Shown in pieces: positions 1-7,758 of a stretch of DNA of 64,000 nt. Numbering within the stretch: the first letter of the stretch is position 1; every line of letters begins with the position of its first letter. The stretch is taken from contig CAZULM010000022.1 of the NCBI GenBank assembly GCA_964621185.1, positions 22,431 through 86,430 of the forward strand, read 5' to 3'. Below the pieces are notes generated by a model that saw nothing but the letters and a program-made list of their open reading frames with translations, was not told the origin of the DNA and did no database searches. This DNA is from M3007 sp964621185. GTDB taxonomy: Bacteria > Bacteroidota > Bacteroidia > Chitinophagales > Saprospiraceae. The position numbers and the translations under genes were made by a program.

Positions 1-1505
1 GCGCCCCAACCCTGGGTAGGCTGCAACACCAGGTCTGCTGGCGCCCCGGCAACAGTTGCCGCAGCTGGCTGCATGATGGCGTTTTTGAAGGGCACCAAGG
101 CTGCTACCGTGCTCAGGGGGCTGAAATGGTAGTACAGGTTTTTGGGCGCGATGTAGCTGTCCCACCACCAGCTCAGCCCCGTACCCAGGCCGCCGCCGAA
201 CAGGGTGGCCCAAAGGGCGTTGTGGAAATAGATGCCGTTCGGGTCGAGGTTGCCAAGCTGGTCGCCGGAGCCGGTCAGACCGAATTCTCCATTGAGGTTT
301 GGCTTGTCAAAATCCATGAGGTATTTGCGGGTGCCGCCGACTAAGGCGCGCTCGAGGTTTGCCGTATTGATGTAGTAATGCGTCTGGGTGAAATCGATGT
401 CTGGCTGGTTCCAAACCTGCGGGTCGTAGAAATCCTGGGCATAGCTGCTGGAAACAAGGTGTTTATACGGGTCGATCTGTTTCAGGTAGGCGGCCATTTC
501 CTGGTGCCAGCTGGCAACATCGCTTTTTCGCTGCGCGAACTGGTCGGTCCAGTCCACCTCGTTGAAAAGCTCCCAGTTGAGGATGCTGCGGGCATAGCCC
601 CAACGGGCCACGATGTAGCGCAGGCGGTTTTTCACGTGGCTTCTGGCGCTGGCATTGGTGAAGAAGTCCCAGGTGTTGGCGCAGGGGCCGCCATTGGCAG
701 CGTTGTAGGGGCTGTTGACCCATTCCGGGTTCACCTGCGTGGACACTTGCCCGTGGTTGTGCAGGCAAAGCTGCACATAGACTCCCGTTTCTGCGCAGAA
801 ATCGAACATCCAATCCTGGTAGAAGCCGCTTGTCTGCTTGTATTGCCGCAGCCCGGTGTAGCCGCTCACGCCGTTCTTCCATTCGATGCCGAGCCCCCAG
901 CTGCACTGCCAGAGCCGGAAGAAGTTGCCGCCGTTGTCGGTCAGGTGGGTGAGCCAGTTGTTGTAATCCACATATGGGTTGCCGTTCTGCCAGCCGATGT
1001 TTTCTCCGACCGTTATCAACTGTTCCCCGTTGTCGAGGTGCAGGTAATTGCTTTGGTTTCCGCGCACGAAGCCCTTGTTTTTGGGGCTTGTAACGGGCAT
1101 CACTTGGAAAGTTTGTTCAGGGTAGGCGCCGGTGCCGGAGGCATTGGTGCAGGAAAGCGTATATTTCCAGGCGCCGGTTTGGTTCGGCGAGAATCGGACC
1201 TTGAAATTGCCGTTACCGACCGGGCTCAAGGCGCCTGTTTGTGCGTTGGCGAGCACGTAATCTTGCATATAAAAGCCGTCAACGGCAGTAGTCTGGCCAT
1301 CTGGCGCCGTAAAAACAGCGGCAACCCTGATCTCGTCATAGTTATAAGGGTTGTTCCAATTGGCTGTGATGCCGAGCTTCACCTCGAACTTGCCCCATTT
1401 TTCTACGGTGGAAGACACTGGGGTCGCGCTGCTGATGACGGGCGCCTGCGCCTCGAGCAGGGAATTGGCAGAAATGAGCAAGAGGGCTGTGTAAATTTTT
1501 TTCAT
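1..1505 (-). CDS. Secreted DUF5060 / GH5-like glycoside hydrolase, C-terminus beyond window
   Basis: An open frame runs from the ATG at 1505 off the left edge, giving 501 residues without a stop. Residues 1-20 form a signal peptide ending near EAQA. Residues 30-135 resemble the DUF5060 immunoglobulin-like domain that precedes cellulase-fold enzymes (KWGKFEVKLGI, then NNPYNYDEIRVAAVF). Residues 150-470 look like a (beta/alpha)8 barrel: NWELFNEVD supplies the probable acid/base Glu316 and LNGEFG the probable nucleophile Glu407, both as in clan GH-A. It would hydrolyse a polysaccharide outside the cell or in the periplasm; the substrate cannot be read. The missing end could hold a T9SS sorting domain. 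It is 41 bp downstream of ubiX on the same strand, probably by chance of location rather than function. Confidence 0.8.
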   Translation of the reverse strand, partial: MKKIYTALLLISANSLLEAQAPVISSATPVSSTVEKWGKFEVKLGITANWNNPYNYDEIRVAAVFTAPDGQTTAVDGFYMQDYVLANAQTGALSPVGNGNFKVRFSPNQTGAWKYTLSCTNASGTGAYPEQTFQVMPVTSPKNKGFVRGNQSNYLHLDNGEQLITVGENIGWQNGNPYVDYNNWLTHLTDNGGNFFRLWQCSWGLGIEWKNGVSGYTGLRQYKQTSGFYQDWMFDFCAETGVYVQLCLHNHGQVSTQVNPEWVNSPYNAANGGPCANTWDFFTNASARSHVKNRLRYIVARWGYARSILNWELFNEVDWTDQFAQRKSDVASWHQEMAAYLKQIDPYKHLVSSSYAQDFYDPQVWNQPDIDFTQTHYYINTANLERALVGGTRKYLMDFDKPNLNGEFGLTGSGDQLGNLDPNGIYFHNALWATLFGGGLGTGLSWWWDSYIAPKNLYYHFSPLSTVAALVPFKNAIMQPAAATVAGAPADLVLQPTQGWG

Positions 1506-1546
1506 AACGGTTGTTGGTTGTTTTAAAATGGTAAATTGCCCATTCA

Positions 1547-2104
1547 TCATTCCCTCCATCGATAGCTTTCCAATTCAAAGCCCGCCAAATCCAGCACACG
1601 GTCTATAACGGTGGCAACTGCGGCTTCAATATCTGCCGGTTGGGAATAAAATGAAGGGCAAGCGGGTGCAATGATGCCGCCCGCTTCCGTCACGGTTTTC
1701 ATATTGTTGATGTGGACCAGGCTCAGGGGCGTGTCGCGGGTGACGAGGATGAGCCGCCGGCGCTCTTTGAGCGCTACGTCGGCGGCGCGGCTGATGAGGT
1801 CATTGCTCACCCCGGTAGCAATCCTGGCCAACATTCCCATCGAGCAGGGGCAAACGATCACGGTGTCATACTTGGCCGAACCAGAGGCGAATGGGGCGAA
1901 AAAGTCGTTTTTTTCGTAAAATTGGAAGGGGTAATTTGAAAAATCTGGCGAACCGATTTCCAGCTCCCAATTGAGTTTGGCATTTTCGGACAATACCACA
2001 CCTACTGCAGCTGTCTGCGCCTGCAAAACCGAGAGTTTGTCCAACAAGATTTTTGCATAAACCGCTCCTGAGGAGCCTGCAATGGCAACTACTACTTTTT
2101 TCAT
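1547..2104 (-). CDS. ubiX: Flavin prenyltransferase UbiX
   Basis: The 185-residue product matches the UbiX family along its whole length. It transfers a dimethylallyl group to FMN to make the prenylated flavin used by UbiD-type decarboxylases. The N-terminus has the flavin-binding VVVAIAGSSGAVYAK segment; the centre has the family signature CPCSMGMLARIATGVSNDL followed by KERRRLILVTRDTPLS and the prenyl/phosphate-binding end IIAPACPSFY. I chose the ATG at 2104 because family members begin right at the MKKVVV strand; a longer frame to 2173 would run into the preceding gene, which ends at 2148. No ubiD partner lies in the window, so the client decarboxylase must be encoded elsewhere. Cytoplasmic. 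Confidence 0.95.
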   Translation of the reverse strand: MKKVVVAIAGSSGAVYAKILLDKLSVLQAQTAAVGVVLSENAKLNWELEIGSPDFSNYPFQFYEKNDFFAPFASGSAKYDTVIVCPCSMGMLARIATGVSNDLISRAADVALKERRRLILVTRDTPLSLVHINNMKTVTEAGGIIAPACPSFYSQPADIEAAVATVIDRVLDLAGFELESYRWRE

Positions 2105-2147
2105 GGACAGATAACCTGATAGGTTCGGAAAAGTTGTCCCGGGAAAA

Positions 2148-4184
2148 TCATTCCACCGTAATTTCGTCAACAAATATCCAACACTTTTGGCCTTTCCCGG
2201 GATGCCACGTCGGGTTTTTCAGCGGACTTTCTACTTTTACCCGCACAAAACGAGCTTGAACGGTTTGAGGAAAATGGCAGCCCAACAAATGGGTTTTTTG
2301 CTCGCCCATGTTGCTGTTTGGCGGAAACTGCTTTTTGCCCTGGTGCAAGAATTTATTCCCGTCAACGGATGTCAAAACCTCGATTGCCGTTGGCTTAAAA
2401 ATCCAGGGGCCATTATTTTCCAGGCAATGGACGAACACCTTGTTGATGGCCTTGGCGTCTCCCAAGTCGAGCGTTGCATCAAGGTGCTCTCCCTCAAAAC
2501 CGAGCCAGGTGTCGGCCCCCTGGGCATCCGCGATGACGCCATCAATCAGGGATGCGGCGCCCTTGGCAGGGTATTTGGGCGATGGCGGATTCAACAGGGA
2601 AGCCTTTGCGATGCCGAACTTTTTCTTGACAAAAACCGCTTCGACAATAGGGGAGTTGTTCCATCCTGATTTGGCGGCGAATGCCCGGACATGCGCAGTA
2701 TTGTCCAGCACAATTTTATCTTTGTATTTAGGCGACTGAGTGGTTGGCGAGGCGGCTTCTGAGAGGGTGTAATAAATATCGACGCCTTTGAACGGGAAGC
2801 TCAATTCCACCTGCATGGTGTCCTCAAAAAAGGAGCGCCCGTACAGCAATTTCGGGCTTCGCAGGGTGAGGGTTTGGCCCTGGTCAATGGCCGTGCCCGA
2901 TTCAATTTTAAGCTTTGGGAACTGTTTTTGCCATGCTGCGACAGCCTGTGCCGTTGTTTCTGTTTGCCAAAGGTACAAGGCCCTTAACTGGGCAAGTTTA
3001 GGCAGGATGGCCTCCAACCCATTGTCCACCAACGTATTGGTCAGATTGACGGATTCCAGGTAGGATGATTTTTCCAAAAAAGGCAACACTGCGCTCGACA
3101 CCTTGGTGTGGGCAAGGTTGATCTTGATCAGGTGCGGGAAATGCCTGGATGCAAGCGCTTTGTCGCCCAGCTCAGAATGCGAGAGGTCCAAGTCGATTAC
3201 TTGCTCAGCGACAGATTCTAGGGCTCCCCAGTGCTGGGGGCTGAGCTTTTTTTGCCCTGCTAAGGAAACAACAAGCCAGGGCTGGTCTGGCGCCAGGGCT
3301 TGAACGCCGATGTGCAATGCCCGCAATTTTTCGATAGCCTGGGGGCTTGCATTGGGCACTTCTATGGAAAAAACCGGGTTCGCTGGCGGGGTTTGGGCTT
3401 CCGCCAGGATTTGTTGTAATGCCTCGGGCATTGGTTTGTCCCGAACCAATGCTTGAAAATCTGCACCTGTTTCTATCCACCATTGCAGCAGCTCGACTTC
3501 TAAATCGCTCAATTGGGGCTTCCCGGAAGGTGGCATGTGGTCGTCGTGGTGCATCGGCAAGCGGATGCGCAGGAGCATCATGCTGCTGTCTGGTTGCCCT
3601 GGCAATATTATTTTCCCGTGCTTCCCACCGGCCATAATGCCTTCTTCAGTGGTCAACAAGAGCTTCCCCTTCTGTTTTTCAGGCCGATGGCACGACACAC
3701 ATTTTTTCTGCAAAATGGGCTGGACGATGTTTTTAAAGATGGGCGTTTCAGGGCTGAACACTTGTGATGAAGCTCCTTTTGTTGGCTTTTCCGCAGTTTT
3801 TTCGGCAAACAAATACTCGGCACCGTGCGTCAGGCTGCCGCCAAAATGCCCCGTTGCCGTCAGCGCCAAAATGGCAAGCGAGAAAAGTGGAAAGTACCAA
3901 CGGCTGTGCCGCAGCGCCCAAACCAAGCCAAAGAGTCCAACAGTGCCGATGCCCCACCAGCGGTGCTTTCCCACCAGCCCCTCCTCATAGCCGCCCGTGG
4001 CGGCCAAGGCCCAACCGCTTGCGGCACTCAGCGCTGCTGCCACAAATCCCAGCGTTATGGCCATGCGGATGGCAGGCTTCAACTGCCATTGGTTAAACCA
4101 GCGCGCCATACATTCCAACACAAAAGCCAGGAGCAGAATCCCGATGGGCAGGTGGACGAGCAATGGGTGAAAGTGGCCAAACAT
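2148..4184 (-). CDS. DUF2231 membrane protein with planctomycete-type cytochrome c, LRR-like and discoidin-like domains
   Basis: A 678-residue modular envelope protein. Residues 1-130 contain about four membrane helices of DUF2231 type (HFHPLLVHLPIGILLL). Residues 145-245 are a planctomycete-type cytochrome c domain with one heme motif CVSCH (162-166) and the usual DHMPPSGKPQLS distal segment. Residues about 300-430 show leucine-rich-repeat spacing (VIDLDLSHSELGD, LIKINLAHTKVS, LESVNLTNTLVD, LRALYLWQ). Residues 430-530 resemble a chitobiase C-terminal/FN3-like domain and 535-678 a discoidin (F5/8 type C) carbohydrate-binding fold ending FVDEITVE. It would be anchored in the inner membrane with the heme and binding domains in the periplasm. 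Its C-terminal part is paralogous to the next gene (4231-5007). Function within the operon is not established; electron transfer coupled to glycan binding is an inference. Confidence 0.85.
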   Translation of the reverse strand: MFGHFHPLLVHLPIGILLLAFVLECMARWFNQWQLKPAIRMAITLGFVAAALSAASGWALAATGGYEEGLVGKHRWWGIGTVGLFGLVWALRHSRWYFPLFSLAILALTATGHFGGSLTHGAEYLFAEKTAEKPTKGASSQVFSPETPIFKNIVQPILQKKCVSCHRPEKQKGKLLLTTEEGIMAGGKHGKIILPGQPDSSMMLLRIRLPMHHDDHMPPSGKPQLSDLEVELLQWWIETGADFQALVRDKPMPEALQQILAEAQTPPANPVFSIEVPNASPQAIEKLRALHIGVQALAPDQPWLVVSLAGQKKLSPQHWGALESVAEQVIDLDLSHSELGDKALASRHFPHLIKINLAHTKVSSAVLPFLEKSSYLESVNLTNTLVDNGLEAILPKLAQLRALYLWQTETTAQAVAAWQKQFPKLKIESGTAIDQGQTLTLRSPKLLYGRSFFEDTMQVELSFPFKGVDIYYTLSEAASPTTQSPKYKDKIVLDNTAHVRAFAAKSGWNNSPIVEAVFVKKKFGIAKASLLNPPSPKYPAKGAASLIDGVIADAQGADTWLGFEGEHLDATLDLGDAKAINKVFVHCLENNGPWIFKPTAIEVLTSVDGNKFLHQGKKQFPPNSNMGEQKTHLLGCHFPQTVQARFVRVKVESPLKNPTWHPGKGQKCWIFVDEITVE

Positions 4185-4230
4185 TTTTTATAATGTGCTA
4201 ATTAGGGAATTTGATAATTATAGGCTTGGG

Positions 4231-5007
4231 TTATTGGAACACTATTTCGTCCAAAAAAAGCCAGGCGGGGGTTCCGGCGCCTGGGTGTCCAGTGGGCAAA
4301 TTGCCGAACGGTTCGATTTTGATGCGAAAGCTTCGGGTTTTTATGCGCTTTAATTTGATTGGGCGGTAACAGGCATATTCAGGCTTGGAGGAAATGGGCA
4401 CAGCGGGTTCAGCAGCAGCCCAATACCCGATTTCAACCCATTTCCCGCGATGGGTTTTCCCTTCAATCACGATTTTACGACAGGGCAAAATCCACGCATT
4501 GTAATCTATTAAAGTGCTTATTATCAATTGTTTGCAATTGATAATGTCAACAAAAAAAGCTTCGATTGTCAGGGCGCCCCCGGCAAAGCCCAACCAATTG
4601 CCGTCCTGGATGTCGGCGCTGCCTTTTTTCAGGTCGAACAAGGAAGCCACGCCATTTCCTGAATAATTTTTGTGGACAGGTTTGTCGAGGCGTGCGCTGT
4701 CTGGCTGGTGCATTATTTCAATGAAACGCCTTTCCACAACCGGGCTTTGCAAAAAATCCGAGTGCCTTGAAATGGCCCAAACCGTAGTCGAGGACTTGAG
4801 TGAAAAGGGTAGGGTATAGGTGGCTGCCCTGTTGCCGGGACGCCCCTGGAAGGAGTATTGTATTATGGCTTTTTCAAGGGCAAATTCCAAGGAAACCGTG
4901 GTTTCTCCCTTGAAAAAGACATCGCCTGCTGTGAACCTCGGCGGGGCAAGCTGTATGGATTGGCCAAACAATATCACAGGCAGAAAACAAGGCAACAGAT
5001 AGCGCAT
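4231..5007 (-). CDS. Exported chitobiase-like plus discoidin-like domain protein
   Basis: A 258-residue protein with a short signal peptide (MRYLLPCFLPVILFGQS). Residues 22-95 resemble the chitobiase C-terminal domain (PRFTAGDVFFKGETTVSLEF, then IQYSF and TVWAIS) and 110-258 a discoidin-like module. It aligns with the last 240 or so residues of the downstream protein at 2148-4184: NWLGFAGG against TWLGFEGE, WILPCRKIVIEG against WIFKPTAIEVLT, and HPGAGTPAWLFLDEIVF against HPGKGQKCWIFVDEITV. So it looks like a freestanding copy of that binding unit. The start codon lies 1 bp from the stop of the NHL gene (5009-6013), implying one transcript. A role in binding sugar at the cell surface or in the periplasm is inferred. 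No catalytic residues were recognised. Confidence 0.75.
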   Translation of the reverse strand: MRYLLPCFLPVILFGQSIQLAPPRFTAGDVFFKGETTVSLEFALEKAIIQYSFQGRPGNRAATYTLPFSLKSSTTVWAISRHSDFLQSPVVERRFIEIMHQPDSARLDKPVHKNYSGNGVASLFDLKKGSADIQDGNWLGFAGGALTIEAFFVDIINCKQLIISTLIDYNAWILPCRKIVIEGKTHRGKWVEIGYWAAAEPAVPISSKPEYACYRPIKLKRIKTRSFRIKIEPFGNLPTGHPGAGTPAWLFLDEIVFQ

Positions 5008-5008
5008 C

Positions 5009-6013
5009 TTACACTCGGCTTAATTTTATCGGATAAACCTGGCCGCTGTTCCATTGGGCTACAAACAGGTTTTCATCCCCGTCAACCAGCACGTCGTGCG
5101 GATGCTTGAAAGCGCGGACAGTCTGATACATCGGCTTTAAATTTCCTGCTTCGTCATAGCGCGGCGTGCTGGCGGCTGGGGCGGACACGACTTTGTTGTT
5201 TTTGTCCAAGATGCACACAAAGCCGGTGCCGCTGTCCCAAGGCAGTTGGCTGATCAGCACGGCAAAATAAACGTTTTCGCCACAGACCACCGGGCGGCAG
5301 ATAAAAGCACCCGGCAGAGGTGTCGTTTCGAGCAGGGCGCCGTCGAGGCTGAAACGCTTCAGCTTGTTGTCGGCGCGGGAGCTGACAAGCCAGGCCGGCG
5401 CTGTTTTGTCGCGGGTATCCAGCGCGATGCCGTGAGCGTTTTTGAGATGTTTTGGGCCGCCAAATATGTTCTTCAATTCGCCTTTTGAGCCATAGTGAAC
5501 GATGAAATCCTTTCCATATCCATCGGCTACAAACACATCGCCGCCGGGCGAAATGGCCGTTTCGGTTGGGCGGAATTCTTCCTTCTTTTGATATTCATCT
5601 GCCTCTGCAGGCCACCCAAATGTTTGTATCACCTTGCCGTCAAGCCTTGTTTTTATGACCTGGTTCAGCCCTGGATCTGTAATGTACAAAAACTCTTCCC
5701 CATTTTCGTCGTGCAGGCTGAGGCCATGAGCGCCAGGGTATTCATGGCCCCAGGCGCCGATCACCGTTCCGTCTTGGTTGAATATCAGGATGTTGTTGCG
5801 GGTATCGTCGGTGGTCATAAATATTCGCCCTTGCTTGTCCAGCACCATTTCATGACAGTTCTTCACCGGGAAAGCGGAAGGGGCGGCCTTGCACCAGTTT
5901 TGGTCGATGCGGTATCGAAAATCGCCGTGTCCAAGGATTGGCTCGGGTTTTGCGCCAAAGGCAAAACCGGTCGTGACCACCGTGATATGTTTAATAAAAC
6001 TTCTTCGTTTCAT
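5009..6013 (-). CDS. Tat-exported NHL-repeat (six-bladed propeller) protein
   Basis: 334 residues starting with a twin-arginine signal, MKRRSFIKHITVV, and then NHL-type blades that repeat a pattern of HG(I/L)-x-L-D, VTDPG-x-N-x-V and VADGYGKDFIVHYG. Clear blade segments are near residues 50-90, 92-135, 145-185, 190-225 and 300-330 (HPHDVLVDGDENLFVAQWNSGQVY). Such propellers are common partners of DUF1501/DUF1553 cytochrome genes and are usually taken as ligand-binding or possibly enzymatic (lyase-like) proteins; which applies here cannot be told. Folded export by Tat suggests a cofactor or metal bound in the cytoplasm. It is the first of three genes (6013 down to 2148) that lie with gaps of 1 bp and 46 bp after the repeat-rich region at 6072-6312. 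Confidence 0.85.
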   Translation of the reverse strand: MKRRSFIKHITVVTTGFAFGAKPEPILGHGDFRYRIDQNWCKAAPSAFPVKNCHEMVLDKQGRIFMTTDDTRNNILIFNQDGTVIGAWGHEYPGAHGLSLHDENGEEFLYITDPGLNQVIKTRLDGKVIQTFGWPAEADEYQKKEEFRPTETAISPGGDVFVADGYGKDFIVHYGSKGELKNIFGGPKHLKNAHGIALDTRDKTAPAWLVSSRADNKLKRFSLDGALLETTPLPGAFICRPVVCGENVYFAVLISQLPWDSGTGFVCILDKNNKVVSAPAASTPRYDEAGNLKPMYQTVRAFKHPHDVLVDGDENLFVAQWNSGQVYPIKLSRV

Positions 6014-6071
6014 GGAATGCTCGATTTGTTTCTATTTGCCGCTGCACTGCATTGAGGGCTTTGATTGCTGA

Positions 6072-6312
6072 GTTTTCAGAGAGTTTTTTTCACCACAGAG
6101 TTACACAGCGTTTTCAGAGAGTTTTTTTCACCACAGAGTTACACAGAGTTACACAGAGTTACACAGAGGCGCTTATTATTTGGATTTGAATACTTCTAAA
6201 AAACACGACGCAGCCGCTATAACTCTGTGGAGAAAAAACCTCTGTGAACCCTCTGTGTAACTCTGTGTAACTCTGTGGTGAAAAAAACTCTGTGTAACTC
6301 TGTGGTGAAAAC
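6072..6312. repeat. CACAGAGTTACACAG repeat cluster with inverted halves
   Basis: A 38-nt unit starting GTTTTCAGAGAG occurs twice head to tail (6072-6109, 6110-6147), followed by three copies of AGTTACACAG. After an unrelated 55-60 bp spacer, the same words return in reverse complement (about 6237-6312), so the left part (about 6117-6170) and the right part can pair into a long hairpin. The right arm stops 2 bp before the end of the DUF1501 gene. No protein is encoded. I recall similar CACAGAG-rich intergenic sequences in several phyla, but no mobile protein is nearby. It may terminate or weaken transcription between the two halves of the cytochrome cluster. Confidence 0.85.
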
Positions 6313-6313
6313 C

Positions 6314-7756
6314 TCAGCCCAAAACCCCCTTCACCACCGCCCCGCTCACATCCGTCAGCCTAAAGCGCCGGCCCTGCGTTTGAAACACAAACCGCTCATG
6401 GTCAATGCCGAACAGGTGTAGCAGTGTCGCCTGGAAATCATGCACATGGACGGGATCCCGCACAATGTTGTACCCAAACTCGTCCGTTTCGCCGTACGTT
6501 ATGCCGGGCTTTATGCCCGCACCCGCCATCCAGATCGTAAAGCAGCGCGGGTGGTGGTCTCGGCCGTAATTGTCGGCCATCAGCCCCTGGCTGTAGTTGG
6601 TGCGGCCAAATTCCCCGCCCCAAACGACTAAGGTGTCTTCCAGCAAGCCCCGCTGTTTCAAGTCGGTCACCAGTGCCGCTGAAGCTTGGTCCACGTCTTT
6701 GGCGAGCCTTGCTGTCATGCCGTTCACGTCAGAGTGCGCATCCCAGCCCATGTGGTAAAGCTGTACGAACCGAACCCCGCGCTCGCACATGCGTCGCGCC
6801 AGTAGGCAATTGGCGGCATAAGTTCCCGGGATCATGGCATCGGCGCCGTATAGCCGGAACGTGCTGTCTGGCTCCTCGCTCAAATCGCTGAGCTCGGGAA
6901 CGGATGTCTGCATCCGGTGCGCCATTTCATATTGGCTGATGCGTGCGCTGATCTCCGGGTCGCCAAAGTATTCCAGTTGTTGCTGGTTCAACTTTGCCAG
7001 CACATCCAACATCCTGCGGCGGCTGAGGCTGTCCATGCCCTGCGGGTCGTTGAGGTACAGCACCGGGTCGCTGCCGCCACGGAACTGTACGCCCTGATGC
7101 TCGCTGGGCAGAAAAGCGCTTCCCCAAACCCTCGAGGCCAATGGCTGGATATTGCCTTTGCCGCGCGACAACAGGACTACAAAAGCGGGCAGGTTGCGGT
7201 TTTCGCTGCCGAGGCCATAGCTCAGCCAGGAGCCGATGCTCGGTCGGCCCGGCTGCTGGTTGCCCGTTTGAAAAAACGTCACTGCAGGGTCGTGGTTGAT
7301 GGCTTCTGTGTGCATGGATTTTATGATGCACAGCTCATCTGCAATCTTGGCAGTGTGCGGCATCAGGTCGCTGAACCAGGCGCCGCTTTGCCCGTATTGC
7401 TTGAAATCAATCCTGGAGCCAACCATCGGGAAGGATTTCTGGTTGGCAGTCATGCCCGTGAGGCGCTGGCCGTTGCGCACGCTTTCAGGGAGCTCTTGCC
7501 CGTTCAGCTCCCGCAGTTTTGGCTTCCAGTCGAACAGTTCCAACTGAGATGGCGCGCCGCTTTGGAAGAGGTAGATCACCCGTTTCGCCTTAGGCGGGAA
7601 ATGGGGCAACATGCCGAAGGGGGTATTGTTGTCGAGCACAGGGCTTTCGCATCCATTGCCCAGCAGCGAGCCGAGCGCCAAGCTTCCAATGCCAATGGCG
7701 GAGCGGTGCAGGAAGGTTCTCCGGTTCAGGTTGAGTTGATATTCCAGTTCTTCCAT
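6314..7756 (-). CDS. DUF1501 domain protein (Tat-exported, sulfatase-like fold)
   Basis: 480 residues with a twin-arginine signal (NRRTFLHRSAIGIGSLALG). The body is a full-length DUF1501 protein: VIYLFQSGAPSQLELFDWKP near residue 65, the HTEAINHDPAVTFFQTGNQ metal-site-like segment near 155, GVRFVQLYHMGWDAH near 335 and VVWGGEFGRTNYSQG plus GRDHHPRCFTIWMAG near 395. DUF1501 proteins are related to the alkaline phosphatase/sulfatase superfamily, but their substrate is unknown. The ATG at 7756 follows the stop of the DUF1553 gene with 2 bp between; a GTG six bases earlier (7762) would overlap that stop. The DUF1549/DUF1553 plus DUF1501 pair is a conserved two-gene unit, abundant in Planctomycetes and found in Saprospiraceae. 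Confidence 0.93.
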   Translation of the reverse strand: MEELEYQLNLNRRTFLHRSAIGIGSLALGSLLGNGCESPVLDNNTPFGMLPHFPPKAKRVIYLFQSGAPSQLELFDWKPKLRELNGQELPESVRNGQRLTGMTANQKSFPMVGSRIDFKQYGQSGAWFSDLMPHTAKIADELCIIKSMHTEAINHDPAVTFFQTGNQQPGRPSIGSWLSYGLGSENRNLPAFVVLLSRGKGNIQPLASRVWGSAFLPSEHQGVQFRGGSDPVLYLNDPQGMDSLSRRRMLDVLAKLNQQQLEYFGDPEISARISQYEMAHRMQTSVPELSDLSEEPDSTFRLYGADAMIPGTYAANCLLARRMCERGVRFVQLYHMGWDAHSDVNGMTARLAKDVDQASAALVTDLKQRGLLEDTLVVWGGEFGRTNYSQGLMADNYGRDHHPRCFTIWMAGAGIKPGITYGETDEFGYNIVRDPVHVHDFQATLLHLFGIDHERFVFQTQGRRFRLTDVSGAVVKGVLG

Positions 7757-7758
7757 GT

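Noticed and set aside
378..1526. Long plus-strand open frame of 382 codons
   Set aside because: It lies opposite the DUF5060 glycosidase, which has catalytic motifs and a signal peptide; the plus frame has no recognisable motif and its composition is that of an antisense frame.
6072..6147. Two 38-nt direct repeats considered as a CRISPR start
   Set aside because: The two units are adjacent with no spacer, only two copies exist, and the words continue as inverted copies; no cas gene is near.
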